64,000 bases of DNA. Origin: Paenibacillus sp. KS-LC4 (GTDB taxonomy: Bacteria; Bacillota; Bacilli; Paenibacillales; Paenibacillaceae). Positions within the stretch are counted from its first letter, which is position 1. The number at the start of each line of letters is the position of its first letter. This document shows, piece after piece, positions 18,598 to 28,175 of this stretch. Location: contig NZ_CP145905.1 of assembly GCF_036894955.1 (NCBI RefSeq), positions 6,037,001-6,101,000 of the forward strand, written 5' to 3'. The position numbers were made by a program, and so were the translations under genes. The notes under the pieces are model-generated. The model did no database searches, was not told the origin of the DNA, and worked only from the letters and a program-made list of their open reading frames with translations.

Positions 18598-18642
18598 GTG
18601 AAACGGCTGTCGCCGTCCTTTTGGCGGCGCAGTGCGTTTCAC
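18598..18642 (+). other. stem-loop between binding protein and permease genes
   Basis: GTGAAACG pairs with CGTTTCAC, and inside it CGCCG pairs with CGGCG. No T-run follows, so it more likely stabilises the upstream mRNA 3' end or partly attenuates than fully terminates. Confidence 0.55.
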
Positions 18643-18647
18643 TACGA

Positions 18648-18696
18648 GAAATATAAGCCCAATGATAAGTGCAAAACTTATAAATGCTTATATTTT
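18648..18696 (+). repeat. dispersed palindromic repeat, copy 1
   Basis: A roughly 49-bp element bounded by the inverted repeat AAATATAAGC/GCTTATATTT. A near-identical copy lies at 62903-62950. The shared interior includes AAGCCCA and TTATAAATGC. Confidence 0.65.
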
Positions 18697-18763
18697 AAAT
18701 GAAACAAGCGATGGAGCGCGGCGGCTTGCCCGCTCCATCTTGATTCGCAAGGAGGAATGAAGC

Positions 18764-19639
18764 TTGAAAATCGGCGTATTTAAGCCTTGGCTGTTTGTAT
18801 TTCCCGCTCTTTTCATTTATACAGTCGTTATCTTTATCCCGACGCTCTACACCCTGTATCTCAGCTTCTTTAACTGGAATGGCGTTGCGAAGGAGAAAAC
18901 CTTTGTCGGCTTAAGCAATTACACCGATCTGCTGCTGCACGACTCCGTCTTTCCAAGAGCGGTCGCCAACAATCTGTTGTGGACGCTCGGCTCTCTGACG
19001 ATCATTATGGGCTTGGGCCTGATGCTGGCGATTTTATTGAATCAGAAGCTGAAGGGCCGCATCGTGTTTCGGGGCATTTTTTATTTCCCATACGTATTGT
19101 CCGGGGTCATCGTTGCAACGATTTGGACCTGGATGTACAACCCCACGCAAGGTTTCTTCAATAAAGTGTTTGAGCTAATTGGACTGGGCAGTTGGGCGCA
19201 GGCTTGGCTGGCGGAGCCTAAATTTGCCCTCTATGCCGTGTTTGTGGCTGCGGTGTGGAATGGCGTTGGTCAACCGATGGTGCTGTTTCTTGCCGGACTG
19301 CAGACGATTCCACAAGACCCTTATGAAGCGGCAACGATTGACGGCGCCAAGCCGTGGCAAATGTTCTGCTTTATTACCGTTCCTCTGCTGCGGGAAACGT
19401 TCGTTATTGTCGTTGCCATCACTATGGTAGCCGCCATGAAGGTATACGATTTAATTTACGCGATGACAGCCGGAGGCCCCGCGGAAAGCACCCATGTGCT
19501 CGCTTCCTGGATGTATATCCAGACGTTCAAATTCGCCAACATTGGTATAGGCTCAGCGATTTCCATGTTCTTGGTTTTCATTACGCTGGTCATCATTATC
19601 CCTTATGTTTATTACACAACTAAAAAATCGCATTTGTAA
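18764..19639 (+). CDS. carbohydrate ABC permease, MalF type (locus 2)
   Basis: Permease of 291 residues with about six transmembrane helices. The EAA loop is YEAATIDGAKPWQMFCFITV. The start is TTG at 18764 with AAGGAGG eight bases upstream; the nearby ATG at 18757 is out of frame. It works with the lipoprotein encoded upstream and the MalG-type partner downstream. Confidence 0.93.
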   Translation: MKIGVFKPWLFVFPALFIYTVVIFIPTLYTLYLSFFNWNGVAKEKTFVGLSNYTDLLLHDSVFPRAVANNLLWTLGSLTIIMGLGLMLAILLNQKLKGRIVFRGIFYFPYVLSGVIVATIWTWMYNPTQGFFNKVFELIGLGSWAQAWLAEPKFALYAVFVAAVWNGVGQPMVLFLAGLQTIPQDPYEAATIDGAKPWQMFCFITVPLLRETFVIVVAITMVAAMKVYDLIYAMTAGGPAESTHVLASWMYIQTFKFANIGIGSAISMFLVFITLVIIIPYVYYTTKKSHL

Positions 19640-19665
19640 TATGGAGGAAGGATGGTGTCCATCCG

Positions 19666-20499
19666 ATGGAACAGCGCGTTCATCCCGTCAGTAAGGCACT
19701 GAAATATGCATTAATCATTGTATTAGCAGCTATTTTTCTGCTGCCGGTTTTGTTTATTACCTTTACAGCGCTGAAGTCGAGCAACGACCTGCTGACACGC
19801 CCTTTCTATATGTTCCCCGCGAAGCTGCAATGGCATAATTTCGCGCAGGCTTGGGAGCAAGGACGCATGAGCATGTATATGAAAAATACAGCGTTTATCG
19901 CCCTAATAAAGGTTCCTCTTGGCATTCTGATTGAAGCGCTGGCCGCCTTCGCTCTGACGCGAATGGCATTTAAGGGAAGCAACTGGGTCTTCACCTTGTT
20001 TCTCATCGGCATGATGGTTCCGATACAGGCTACGCTCGTTCCGCTCAATATGATTCTTAACAAGCTCGGACTTGTTAACACGTATCCTGGCATTATTTTT
20101 ATTTATTTGGGCTTTGGCATCCCGTTCGGCATTTTGATTTTGCGCGGATTTTTCCGCACCATTCCCAAGGAGATTGACGAGGCTGCGCTGATTGACGGCT
20201 GCGGAGTCATGGGGAAATTTTTCAAAATTATTATTCCATTATCAATGCCCGCTATTGCCACGCTGTTTATCTTTGACTTTATGGCGACATGGAATGAATT
20301 TCTGCTGGCCCAGATTTTCATTACACAGGATTCAATGCGTACCATCACGACAGGACTGCTGGCGTTCCGAGGGCAATATTCGGCCAATTACCCGCTGATG
20401 AACGCGGGAGTGCTCCTTTCGGTTGTGCCCGTGCTCATCGTCTATGTCGCATTTCAGAAATACTTCGTATCCGGCCTCGCTGGCTCCGTGAAGGGCTAG
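19666..20499 (+). CDS. carbohydrate ABC permease, MalG type (locus 2)
   Basis: Second permease of 277 residues and about six helices. EAA-type loop: EIDEAALIDGCGVMGKFF. The start codon ATG 19666 is unusually far from its GGAGGA (19643-19648). A 15-base hairpin (GGATGG, loop TGT, CCATCC) fills the gap and would bring the two together. An out-of-frame ATG at 19652 could start a 16-codon overlapping ORF. Confidence 0.9.
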   Translation: MEQRVHPVSKALKYALIIVLAAIFLLPVLFITFTALKSSNDLLTRPFYMFPAKLQWHNFAQAWEQGRMSMYMKNTAFIALIKVPLGILIEALAAFALTRMAFKGSNWVFTLFLIGMMVPIQATLVPLNMILNKLGLVNTYPGIIFIYLGFGIPFGILILRGFFRTIPKEIDEAALIDGCGVMGKFFKIIIPLSMPAIATLFIFDFMATWNEFLLAQIFITQDSMRTITTGLLAFRGQYSANYPLMNAGVLLSVVPVLIVYVAFQKYFVSGLAGSVKG

Positions 20500-20504
20500 G
20501 CCGG

Positions 20505-20571
20505 AAAAGAAACCGTCTCCTCGGCATAGGGCAGCTTCACGCTGTCCTTTTTGCCGAGAAACGGTTTCTTT
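20505..20571 (+). terminator. intrinsic terminator of carbohydrate locus 2
   Basis: Long hairpin: AAAGAAACCGT pairs with ACGGTTTCTTT, and CTCGGCA with TGCCGAG inside. It starts six bases after the last permease stop. Confidence 0.8.
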
Positions 20572-20628
20572 GCGGTTGCTTCTGCTGCTTGAACCTTTGC
20601 CAGCGGGCCGACGGTAACAGCCTAGCGC

Positions 20629-21135
20629 TCAGTCTTTAATGGCGATATAAATACGAACGGAAGCTTCCCCGTCCTGATAATCATTTTTATCATAGCGCTC
20701 AAAATCACCCGTATACGCCCGCTGCTCGGCAGCTGTCTCATAATAGGCCCAAATTTCCTGCCAAGCCTCGATGACAACCTGCGGCATAGGCCCTCTCCTC
20801 GTCTCAAAAACCCGGTACTTAGAGCTCGGCACAACAATTTGCTGTAGGCTTGCGGCAGCAGATGCCCCTGTTGTCATGGGCAGGTCTAAATTATAGGTGT
20901 GTCCGATGAAAGCTGTATAAGCGCCGCTCGCATCCGTTTCATAGTCCAAATATACCCCATATATAAAATCGTCTTGCGCTTGAGCCTCATTGGAGTACGT
21001 GCCCGCCAGCTGAAAATACTGTGTCCAGAGCGCAGGAATCCGCCCACTCGGCCCCGCTTCCTCCTGATTTGATGTCCGAACGCCAATGCCCGCCAGTTTC
21101 AAGCTCCCTTGCTGCTCCAATTTGGATTTCAACAT
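20629..21135 (-). CDS. GyrI-like / AraC effector-binding domain protein
   Basis: Stand-alone small-molecule-binding domain of 168 residues with the SOUL/GyrI-like fold. Its pattern is a central YGVYLDYETDASG strand pair and a C-terminal YDKNDYQDGEASVRIYIAIK strand. Such proteins bind ligands or inhibit targets without any DNA-binding domain. ATG start with GAAAAGAGGA upstream. No operon partner. Confidence 0.75.
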   Translation of the reverse strand: MLKSKLEQQGSLKLAGIGVRTSNQEEAGPSGRIPALWTQYFQLAGTYSNEAQAQDDFIYGVYLDYETDASGAYTAFIGHTYNLDLPMTTGASAAASLQQIVVPSSKYRVFETRRGPMPQVVIEAWQEIWAYYETAAEQRAYTGDFERYDKNDYQDGEASVRIYIAIKD

Positions 21136-21303
21136 GTCATATCCTCTTTTCCGTAAGCACGGCGGTTAAGGTGCCAGCCATTCACCATGCTTACCTAGAT
21201 TTACCCAAAGCTTATCGCATCTTATAAGACAGCTATATGTCCGGATTCAATATGGCTCGGAATAAAACGGCTGTCGCCTCCCTCTTACAGCGCGGCTGCT
21301 AAC

Positions 21304-22236
21304 TTAATAGCTTTCAAAAATAAGCCGCGCTCTGCGCTTCACTTCTTCAGCAGCATGTGCGGGAGCCAGCACCTTAACATGCTGGCAGAAGCTTAGCAGC
21401 AAGCCGTAAAACCACTCATCGAGTGAAAAAGCGCCCGCTACCTGCAAGCTCCCATCCGCTAGCTCGGTAATAAACAGGCTTGGAAAAGCATCATATACCC
21501 GATGCTTCACCTGAGGCTGAAAGTGCAGAAGCATCGGCGTCTCCTGTTCTGCTCCCCAGTCGCTGCGCCAGACCAGCCCTTCCAATTGCGGCGACTGCCG
21601 CGGCTCGAAGCGCTCCAGCCTTAGCGACAGGCTGAGTATGCGCGTCAAACGAAACATGCGGAAGCCCTGTTTCCTCCGGCAATACGCCTGCACATACCAG
21701 ACGGAGCCTTTCATGATGAGCGCTGCCGGCTCTACCTCCCGCTCGCTTTCAGTCCCCGCCGAGCTGGCATAACGCAGACAAGCCACCTTGCTTTCTGTAA
21801 TCGCTTGTTGGAGCAACGCCAGCTTGGGCTTCAAATCCAGTCCCGAACCCCATGATTGCAAATCAAACACAAGCTCCTCTCCTTGCCTCGCTTGCTCCTC
21901 ATACGCAGCTTGAGGCAGCAGCGCATTCACTTTGGCGAGCAGCTCATGATAGGTTTGATCATCTAGTGCTGCGGCGATTCCCTTCACTGCGGCAAGCAGC
22001 GCCTTCCATTCCTTCGCGCTTGCAAGCTGCCGATTTAACGTGTATTGCTCCATAATTTCGTAACCGCCGGCTGCGCCATGATGCGAGACTATAGGAATGC
22101 CGGCTAGACTCAGCGTATCCATATCGCGGTAAATGGTTTTGATAGATACTTCAAAACGCTCAGCAAGCTCGGTCGCATTCCAACGCGTCCTGCCGAGCAG
22201 CAGGACGACGATGCTGAGCAAACGATCTATTTTCAT
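21304..22236 (-). CDS. WYL-domain transcriptional regulator (YafY/DeoR-like)
   Basis: About 310 residues. The N-terminal helix-turn-helix (LLGRTRWNATELAERFEVSI) is typical of HTH_11 regulators. A WYL domain (about 135-210) and a C-terminal extension follow. ATG 22236 was chosen because GCAGGGGG is six bases upstream. It is divergent from an SDR oxidoreductase gene only about 125 bases away, which it probably controls; that is inference. Confidence 0.85.
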   Translation of the reverse strand: MKIDRLLSIVVLLLGRTRWNATELAERFEVSIKTIYRDMDTLSLAGIPIVSHHGAAGGYEIMEQYTLNRQLASAKEWKALLAAVKGIAAALDDQTYHELLAKVNALLPQAAYEEQARQGEELVFDLQSWGSGLDLKPKLALLQQAITESKVACLRYASSAGTESEREVEPAALIMKGSVWYVQAYCRRKQGFRMFRLTRILSLSLRLERFEPRQSPQLEGLVWRSDWGAEQETPMLLHFQPQVKHRVYDAFPSLFITELADGSLQVAGAFSLDEWFYGLLLSFCQHVKVLAPAHAAEEVKRRARLIFESY

Positions 22237-22361
22237 AAGAAACCCCCTGCCTTGCAGCATTTGCCCGCTTATTGGGACTTATTTGTATTCCGGTTATTGA
22301 CAGCTTTATAATGAAGTGGAGAAACGAGAAGCGATTTACCTAAGGAATGGAGAGATTAATG

Positions 22362-23081
22362 ATGACACTAAGCGGAAAAACAGCGATTATTACCGGCGCG
22401 GGCAAAGGCATCGGACTTGCGATTGCCCATGCACTCGCGAAGGAGGGCGTAAGCCTTGGACTTATTTCCCGAACAGCATCCGATTTGGAGACGCTCGCCG
22501 ATACGCTGAAAGCCAGCTATTCGATACAGGTCAGCCTTGCGGCTGCAGATGTATCGGTTAATCAAGAGGTTCAGGCAGCTGTTGCCTTGATTACCGAGCA
22601 GCTTGGTCCCATTGATATTTTAATCAATAATGCAGGCATTGCCAAATTCGGCACCGTGCTGGATATGGACCCAGAAGAGTGGAGGAGCATGATGGATGTC
22701 AATTTATTCGGCACCTACAATGTGACTCGCGCTGTACTGCCAGATATGATTGCCAGAAATAGCGGCGAAATTATTAATGTGGCCTCTACAGCGGGCGAGC
22801 GCGGCTTCGCAACGGGCTCGGCCTACTGTGCTTCCAAGTTCGCAGTTCTGGGCTTCACCGAATCGCTGTTGCAGGAGGTGCGCAAGCACAATATTCGCGT
22901 CACAGCTCTGACGCCAAGCACGGTCAATACCGAGCTTGCTACGAAAGCCGGGCTCAAAATCGGTGATGAGGACCGCATGATGCAGCCTGAGGATGTTGCG
23001 GCTTTAGCGCTTGCCGCTATATCGCTGCCGCCACGCGTCTTTATTAAGACGGCGGGTATTTGGACGACGAATCCGCAATAA
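22362..23081 (+). CDS. SDR-family oxidoreductase, FabG-like
   Basis: Classical short-chain dehydrogenase/reductase of about 239 residues. The cofactor motif is TGAGKGIG near the N terminus. NNAG marks strand 4. The catalytic Ser lies in VASTAGERG, and Tyr and Lys are in SAYCASKFA. ATG 22362 lies seven bases after GGAGAG. FabG-like enzymes reduce 3-ketoacyl or similar carbonyl groups with NADPH; the actual substrate is unknown. Divergent from the WYL regulator. Confidence 0.9.
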   Translation: MTLSGKTAIITGAGKGIGLAIAHALAKEGVSLGLISRTASDLETLADTLKASYSIQVSLAAADVSVNQEVQAAVALITEQLGPIDILINNAGIAKFGTVLDMDPEEWRSMMDVNLFGTYNVTRAVLPDMIARNSGEIINVASTAGERGFATGSAYCASKFAVLGFTESLLQEVRKHNIRVTALTPSTVNTELATKAGLKIGDEDRMMQPEDVAALALAAISLPPRVFIKTAGIWTTNPQ

Positions 23082-23108
23082 AGTTATTTTTATTGGGAAA
23101 TAAAGCAT

Positions 23109-23155
23109 AAAAAAAGACAAGGTAAGGGAAAGCAATTCCCACCTTGTCTTTTTTT
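23109..23155. terminator. bidirectional terminator
   Basis: Seven As, then GACAAGGT and GGAA pairing with TTCC and ACCTTGTC, then seven Ts. It serves the convergent SDR and GH3 genes. Confidence 0.9.
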
Positions 23156-23159
23156 GCGG

Positions 23160-25688
23160 CTATGTGAGCCATTCGAACCCCGCTGTCAGCGTCTTTCTTG
23201 AGCTTCCGCCTACATATACGTTAAACTGTCCGACCTCCACCTCATGGCGCATAGCAGCTGTTGTAAATTTCAAATGCTCCTCCGAAAGGGTGAAGCTTGC
23301 TTTCCTGCTTTCCCCTGCTTCCAGCCACAGCTTCTGGAAACCTTTCAGCTCCTTCACCGGACGCACGACACTGCCGTGAACGTCCTGAACGTACAGCTGC
23401 ACGATTTCTTCTCCTGCTCTGCTGCCTGTATTCGTCACCGTGACGCAGACCTCCAGCGTGTCGCCCGCTCGCAGCTCCAAGCGGCTAAGCGCCAGCTCTG
23501 CATATTCAAATGTCGTATAGCTGAGGCCGTAGCCAAATGGGTACAAGGGCTCATTCGGGCCGTCGATATATTTGGAAATAAACTTCTGGCCGCGATTGCT
23601 CTCCGTAAGCGGACGGCCGGTTCGATAATGATTGTAATACACGGGCACTTGGCCCGTCTTGTATGGGAAGCTCATCGTCAGCTTGCCCGATGGATTGTAA
23701 TCGCCTAGAAGAACATCCGCTAAAGCGTGTCCCGCTTGCGAGCCAAGGAACCAGCTTTCTACTATCGCAGCCACGTGGCTATCAAACCATTCCAGCACCA
23801 ATGGCCGTCCATTGGTCAGAATAAGCACGACCGGCTTGCCCGTCTGTGCAATAGCCTTAGCCAGCTCCAATTGAGCTTCCGGCAGCGTCACATCCATACG
23901 CGATGCCGCCTCGCCAGACATATCGCTGCTCTCGCCTAGCGCTAGCAGCACGATATCCGCTTTGCGCGCCTGCTCCACAGCACGCTCAATGCCTCCGGCC
24001 AACGGCTCATGCACGCCGCAGCCTTCAGCATACAGCAGCTGCTCCGGTGTGAAGCCCTTCGCTGCCAAGCCTTGCAGCAGCGTCGCCGTTTCACTCGCGT
24101 AATTGGAAAACTGCCACGGCCCGAGCAAATCCCGGCTGGCCGCGAACGGCCCGATTACCGCCAGCTTGGAGCCATATGCAAGCGGCAGCACGCCGTTATT
24201 TTTCAGCAGCACAATGGATTTGCGGGCTACGTCACGGCTAGCCTCCAAATGCTCCGCTGATAAATAATGCTCGTATGCTTCTTCCGGCCTCACATAACGG
24301 AAAGGGTCATCCATAATGCCGATTTTAAATTTATAGGTCAAAATTCGGCGCACCGCTGCATCCAGCTGTTCTTCAGACACTCTCCCTTCAGCTAATAGCG
24401 CGGGAAGATGCTCCTCATACAGCCGCGTCACCATTTCAATATCCATCGTTGCTTGCAGCGCTTGCGCCGCAGCCTCATTGCCGTTCTCGGCAGCTCCATG
24501 GACGACCAGTTCATCTATGGCCGCATAATCAGAGATGAGCATACCCTCAAACCCAAGCTCCTCACGCAGCAGATCGCGCAATATGCGGGTATTTCCAGCA
24601 ATCGGAATGCCATCATATAAATTAAAAGCATTCATGACCGATCCCGCTCCCGCCTCAATGCCCGCACGGAAGGGCGGTAAAAACACATCGCGCAGCGTAC
24701 GCTCGGAAATATCGACCGTATTATAATCGCGGCCAGCCTCGGCCGCTCCATACGCAATAAAATGCTTCAAGCAGGCTATCATTGTATCCTGATCCAGCAG
24801 GCTTTCGCCCTGAAAGCCCTCTACCTGCGCTTTGGCAATGGCTGCGCCAAGATAAGGGTCCTCGCCCGCTCCCTCGACTACCCTGCCCCATCTGGCATCG
24901 CGCGTAACATCGACCATTGGCGCATGATTGTATGTGATGCCGGAAGCGGCCGCCTCCTTGGCCGCGATTGCGCAGGCTTTGCGAATCGCCTCCATGTCCC
25001 AACTGCACGCCCAAGCGAGCGGCACCGGAAAAATCGTCTGATAACCGTGAATCACATCGGCATTAAACAGCAGCGGAATACGGAGCGGCGATTGCTCAAC
25101 TGCTATTTTTTGCAGCTCCAGCACCTGACTCATATCGAATGCGCCTAATATGGAGCCAATTTTCCCTTTTGCGATCAGCGCCTCAACCGGCTCGCTCTCC
25201 ACATCGCCGCCAAACGAAAAGTTGGACGCGCCAACCTGGCTCATCTGGCCGATTTTCTCCTCTACGCTCATGCGCTCCAGCAGCAGCTCTACCTGCTCGG
25301 CGATTTCCGCATCCGTTCGCTCTACGACTGCCCCGCCCTGCACCTCGGCGGCTCTTGCTAATAGGGCTTCATTGCGAAAGGACGGATGTCCCTGCCTCCC
25401 TTCGAGCGGAAAGGGGCCGCCAAACGGCAAGCTCACCGTACCTGTAAGTGATGTTTCTCCAAATAAAAGATGAACCGTCATATTCGCTCCAAGCATCGCC
25501 AGATGCCCGGTCGCCTTAAGCTCATTGCCCTTGCTTCCCTCTGCTTTCAGGCCGCCTGCCTCAAAGCTGTATATGCCAGGTACCGAATGCACAGCAAGTC
25601 GGTAAACGCCATCCCATTCCTCTACCGTAAAAATCAACAGCGTGGAGGCTTCCCCCATTTTCACATGCCCATGCCATACACCCTTCAT
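23160..25688 (-). CDS. glycoside hydrolase family 3 protein (beta-glucosidase/xylosidase type)
   Basis: About 842 residues. An unusual N-terminal beta-rich segment of about 110 residues precedes the GH3 barrel. The nucleophile Asp is in GMLISDYAAIDEL. The GH3 C domain contains KSIVLLKNNGVLPL and the TNGRPLVL stretch, and a fibronectin III-like domain (EEIVQLYVQDVHGSV) closes the protein. No signal peptide, so it is cytoplasmic and probably trims imported oligosaccharides. ATG 25688 has GAGAGG nine bases upstream. Substrate uncertain (gluco-, xylo- or other beta-linked). Confidence 0.92.
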   Translation of the reverse strand: MKGVWHGHVKMGEASTLLIFTVEEWDGVYRLAVHSVPGIYSFEAGGLKAEGSKGNELKATGHLAMLGANMTVHLLFGETSLTGTVSLPFGGPFPLEGRQGHPSFRNEALLARAAEVQGGAVVERTDAEIAEQVELLLERMSVEEKIGQMSQVGASNFSFGGDVESEPVEALIAKGKIGSILGAFDMSQVLELQKIAVEQSPLRIPLLFNADVIHGYQTIFPVPLAWACSWDMEAIRKACAIAAKEAAASGITYNHAPMVDVTRDARWGRVVEGAGEDPYLGAAIAKAQVEGFQGESLLDQDTMIACLKHFIAYGAAEAGRDYNTVDISERTLRDVFLPPFRAGIEAGAGSVMNAFNLYDGIPIAGNTRILRDLLREELGFEGMLISDYAAIDELVVHGAAENGNEAAAQALQATMDIEMVTRLYEEHLPALLAEGRVSEEQLDAAVRRILTYKFKIGIMDDPFRYVRPEEAYEHYLSAEHLEASRDVARKSIVLLKNNGVLPLAYGSKLAVIGPFAASRDLLGPWQFSNYASETATLLQGLAAKGFTPEQLLYAEGCGVHEPLAGGIERAVEQARKADIVLLALGESSDMSGEAASRMDVTLPEAQLELAKAIAQTGKPVVLILTNGRPLVLEWFDSHVAAIVESWFLGSQAGHALADVLLGDYNPSGKLTMSFPYKTGQVPVYYNHYRTGRPLTESNRGQKFISKYIDGPNEPLYPFGYGLSYTTFEYAELALSRLELRAGDTLEVCVTVTNTGSRAGEEIVQLYVQDVHGSVVRPVKELKGFQKLWLEAGESRKASFTLSEEHLKFTTAAMRHEVEVGQFNVYVGGSSRKTLTAGFEWLT

Positions 25689-25851
25689 CGCTATCATCCT
25701 CTCTCTATTCAAAAGTGCTGCATTAGATTAGTTTGACTATAACCTATATGCATCCACCCTCACTACCGATGAGACGACTATTTAATAGTACAATTGCGAC
25801 TAGAATATGGCATTTCATTGCTTCATCACCGTCTGTTTCATAGAGGGTAGT

Positions 25852-25893
25852 AAAAAAGCTTCCGCCGCACCAATAAGGTACGGCGGAAGCTTT
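25852..25893 (-). terminator. intrinsic terminator of the 96-residue protein gene
   Basis: AAAGCTTCCGCCG pairs with CGGCGGAAGCTTT, followed on the minus strand by a T-run, 17 bases after the stop codon. Confidence 0.85.
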
Positions 25894-25909
25894 CTATATA
25901 TCCGTCACT

Positions 25910-26200
25910 TTAATCAACGTAGCCGGCTACGCCCTGATCCATCAAATATTCCATTTCCAGATCAAGAATCGTCTCTATGGACAGCTCATCCAGCTTTACA
26001 TCACGCTGCTTCAAAATATAATCGACCAGCTCATCGCTGTCGACCTCAACCTCGCCCGCAGCATTTTCCTGCGCATTGTTAATGAAGGTCATCTCATGCT
26101 TAAGGACAAGCTTTACATCCGCCTCGGATGCCTTTACTTTGCTCGTTATATAGGCAATCAGCTGCTGCTCGTCGATTTGGTCATTTCCTTGCTCGCTCAT
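25910..26200 (-). CDS. hypothetical acidic protein with internal duplication
   Basis: Unrecognised, 96 residues, acidic and helical. Two similar halves are visible: LIAYITSKVKASEADVKLVL with KHEMTFI, and LVDYILKQRDVKLDELSIET with ILDLEMEYL. Each looks like a short two-helix unit. ATG start preceded by AAGGAGAC. No function can be assigned. Confidence 0.7.
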   Translation of the reverse strand: MSEQGNDQIDEQQLIAYITSKVKASEADVKLVLKHEMTFINNAQENAAGEVEVDSDELVDYILKQRDVKLDELSIETILDLEMEYLMDQGVAGYVD

Positions 26201-26259
26201 CTGTCATCGTCTCCTTATCGGCTATCTATTGCCATTGTATCACAACAGCCCCAACGCAG

Positions 26260-27960
26260 CTAAGCCTGCTCTTTCTCAAAAGTAAACCTCTGGATTTCGC
26301 CCCGCAGCACATTCGCCATCTCGCTCAGCGCCTCGGCCGAAGCTGAAATTTCCTCCATGGATGCCAGCTGCTCTTCGCAAACGGCAGCCACACTTTGAGA
26401 GCTGCCCGAAATATTTTTCGCCAGCACCACCAATTGCTCCTCGGTCGCCAGCTGCTGCTCTGTCGAAGCAGCCAGCTCCTCAGCCGATGCCGATACTTCC
26501 TGTACTTGGCTGGTTACCGTGCGAATGGCCGCATATACTTGTTTAAAAGCCTCGCCCGTCTGATTCATATAATTCGTGCTGGTCTCCACCTCGCCAGAGC
26601 CCTTCTGCATGGAAGCGACTGCGCCATTCACCTTGTCCACCATAGCATGAATGGATACCGCGATTTTATCAGACGCTTCCCCAGTCTGCTCAGCCAGCTT
26701 CTTCACCTCGCCAGCAACGACTGCAAAGCCTCTGCCGCCTTCGCCGGCCCGTGCTGCCTCAATGGATGCATTAAGCGATAGCAAATTTGTCTGATTGGCA
26801 ATCTCGCGAATAAACTGTGTAATCTCCTCAATCGCCCGCGATTGCTCGCCAAGCTCGTAAATGACAGCAGCGGATTGATCAATCGTCAGGTTAAGCTGCT
26901 TCATTTGGTCAATCGTCTCGCCAAGCAGCGCACTTCCGCGTTCTGCCTGCCGCAAGGCAAGCTCAGACGATTCTGAAGTGACAGACGCCGAATCGGCAAT
27001 ACGTTGAATGCTGATGGCGCTCTCCTCGATCGCCTGCTTATTCTCATGGATACTAGCTGACTGCTGGTCGGATGCCTCTGATACCTCCTGTACAGACTCC
27101 GCTATATGGTTGGAAGCCATTACCGCCTGCTCCGCCCCTCCGGACAGCTCCCTCGAGGCCGCTTCGACCTCCATTGCATTATGATTAATAGCCAGCATCA
27201 GCTGCCGCAAATTATGCTTCATTTTGTTGAAATCCAAAGCCATCGCCCCGATTTCATCCTTCTGTCGCAGCACAATGTCGGCTCCAGTCAAATCGCCTTC
27301 AGCAATTTCCCGCGCCGCCTGAGCCACCCGCTGTACAGGACGGGCAATTATATGTCCAATAAGCAAGGCCAGCGCGATACCAAGAACCATAGCGACGATG
27401 ATTGTGGTTAAAATGATCGTCTGCACCTCTCCTACCTGCTTCGTTAGGGATGCCTTTCCTTCATTTAACTTATTCGTCTGATATTCCTCCAGCTCGCTAG
27501 CTGCACTCAAAAAACGCTCTGCGATTGGCACGCCCTTTGTTTCCAGCAAAAAGGATACCTGATCCATATCATCTTGTTGTTTGGCTGCAATAAACTCCAG
27601 CGTTGCCGCATGATAATCTACTTCCAGCTGCTTGAGCTCCTTCGTTAATTCAATCGTCGTTTGCGTCGTAATCGCGGCCTCCAATTGCTTTAATGTATCG
27701 GCAAATGCTACGCGAGCCGCTTCATATTTATCTAACTGGGATGAGCTTCCGGTAATTAAATGACCCCTTATGTAGCTGAATTCACTCATCGTTAATTCCT
27801 TAAGCTTATTGACCCAAATAATTTTCTGAACGCGATCACTTAGCAAATCCTGATAAGACTGATTAAGAGAAGTAAGCTGGAACCAGCTTACTCCACCAAC
27901 AGTTAAAGTAAGCAATAGTACAATGGCAAATCCTGAAATCAGTTTTTTTCTGATATCCAC
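26260..27960 (-). CDS. methyl-accepting chemotaxis protein with four-helix sensor
   Basis: 566 residues. Transmembrane segment at about 8-28, a periplasm-type four-helix-bundle ligand domain (4HB_MCP) to about 185, second transmembrane helix at about 188-210, HAMP, and signalling domain. The tip hairpin reads [19 protein letters not shown] followed by [17 protein letters not shown]. Unlike the receptor at 2.9-5.0 kb, the sensor is the small helical type. A TGAAAGCGCT cre-like core sits right at its start codon (27962). Confidence 0.92.
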   Translation of the reverse strand: MDIRKKLISGFAIVLLLTLTVGGVSWFQLTSLNQSYQDLLSDRVQKIIWVNKLKELTMSEFSYIRGHLITGSSSQLDKYEAARVAFADTLKQLEAAITTQTTIELTKELKQLEVDYHAATLEFIAAKQQDDMDQVSFLLETKGVPIAERFLSAASELEEYQTNKLNEGKASLTKQVGEVQTIILTTIIVAMVLGIALALLIGHIIARPVQRVAQAAREIAEGDLTGADIVLRQKDEIGAMALDFNKMKHNLRQLMLAINHNAMEVEAASRELSGGAEQAVMASNHIAESVQEVSEASDQQSASIHENKQAIEESAISIQRIADSASVTSESSELALRQAERGSALLGETIDQMKQLNLTIDQSAAVIYELGEQSRAIEEITQFIREIANQTNLLSLNASIEAARAGEGGRGFAVVAGEVKKLAEQTGEASDKIAVSIHAMVDKVNGAVASMQKGSGEVETSTNYMNQTGEAFKQVYAAIRTVTSQVQEVSASAEELAASTEQQLATEEQLVVLAKNISGSSQSVAAVCEEQLASMEEISASAEALSEMANVLRGEIQRFTFEKEQA

Positions 27961-28175
27961 ATGAAAGCGCTCCCTTTTATCTTATGTATTAGTTCTCTTT
28001 ACCTATTAAACCAATATATTCGAGTCTAAACAACTAAATTCAACAAATATCGACTTTTTGACACGAATTATACCCTTTCTTCTTGTTTCGAATTCAGTTA
28101 GAATAGTTCATTGTGCGTTAGTAGTCGGCAAATACGCATGAAACAAAGGAAATCGCAGGATTATTGGAGGCTTAT

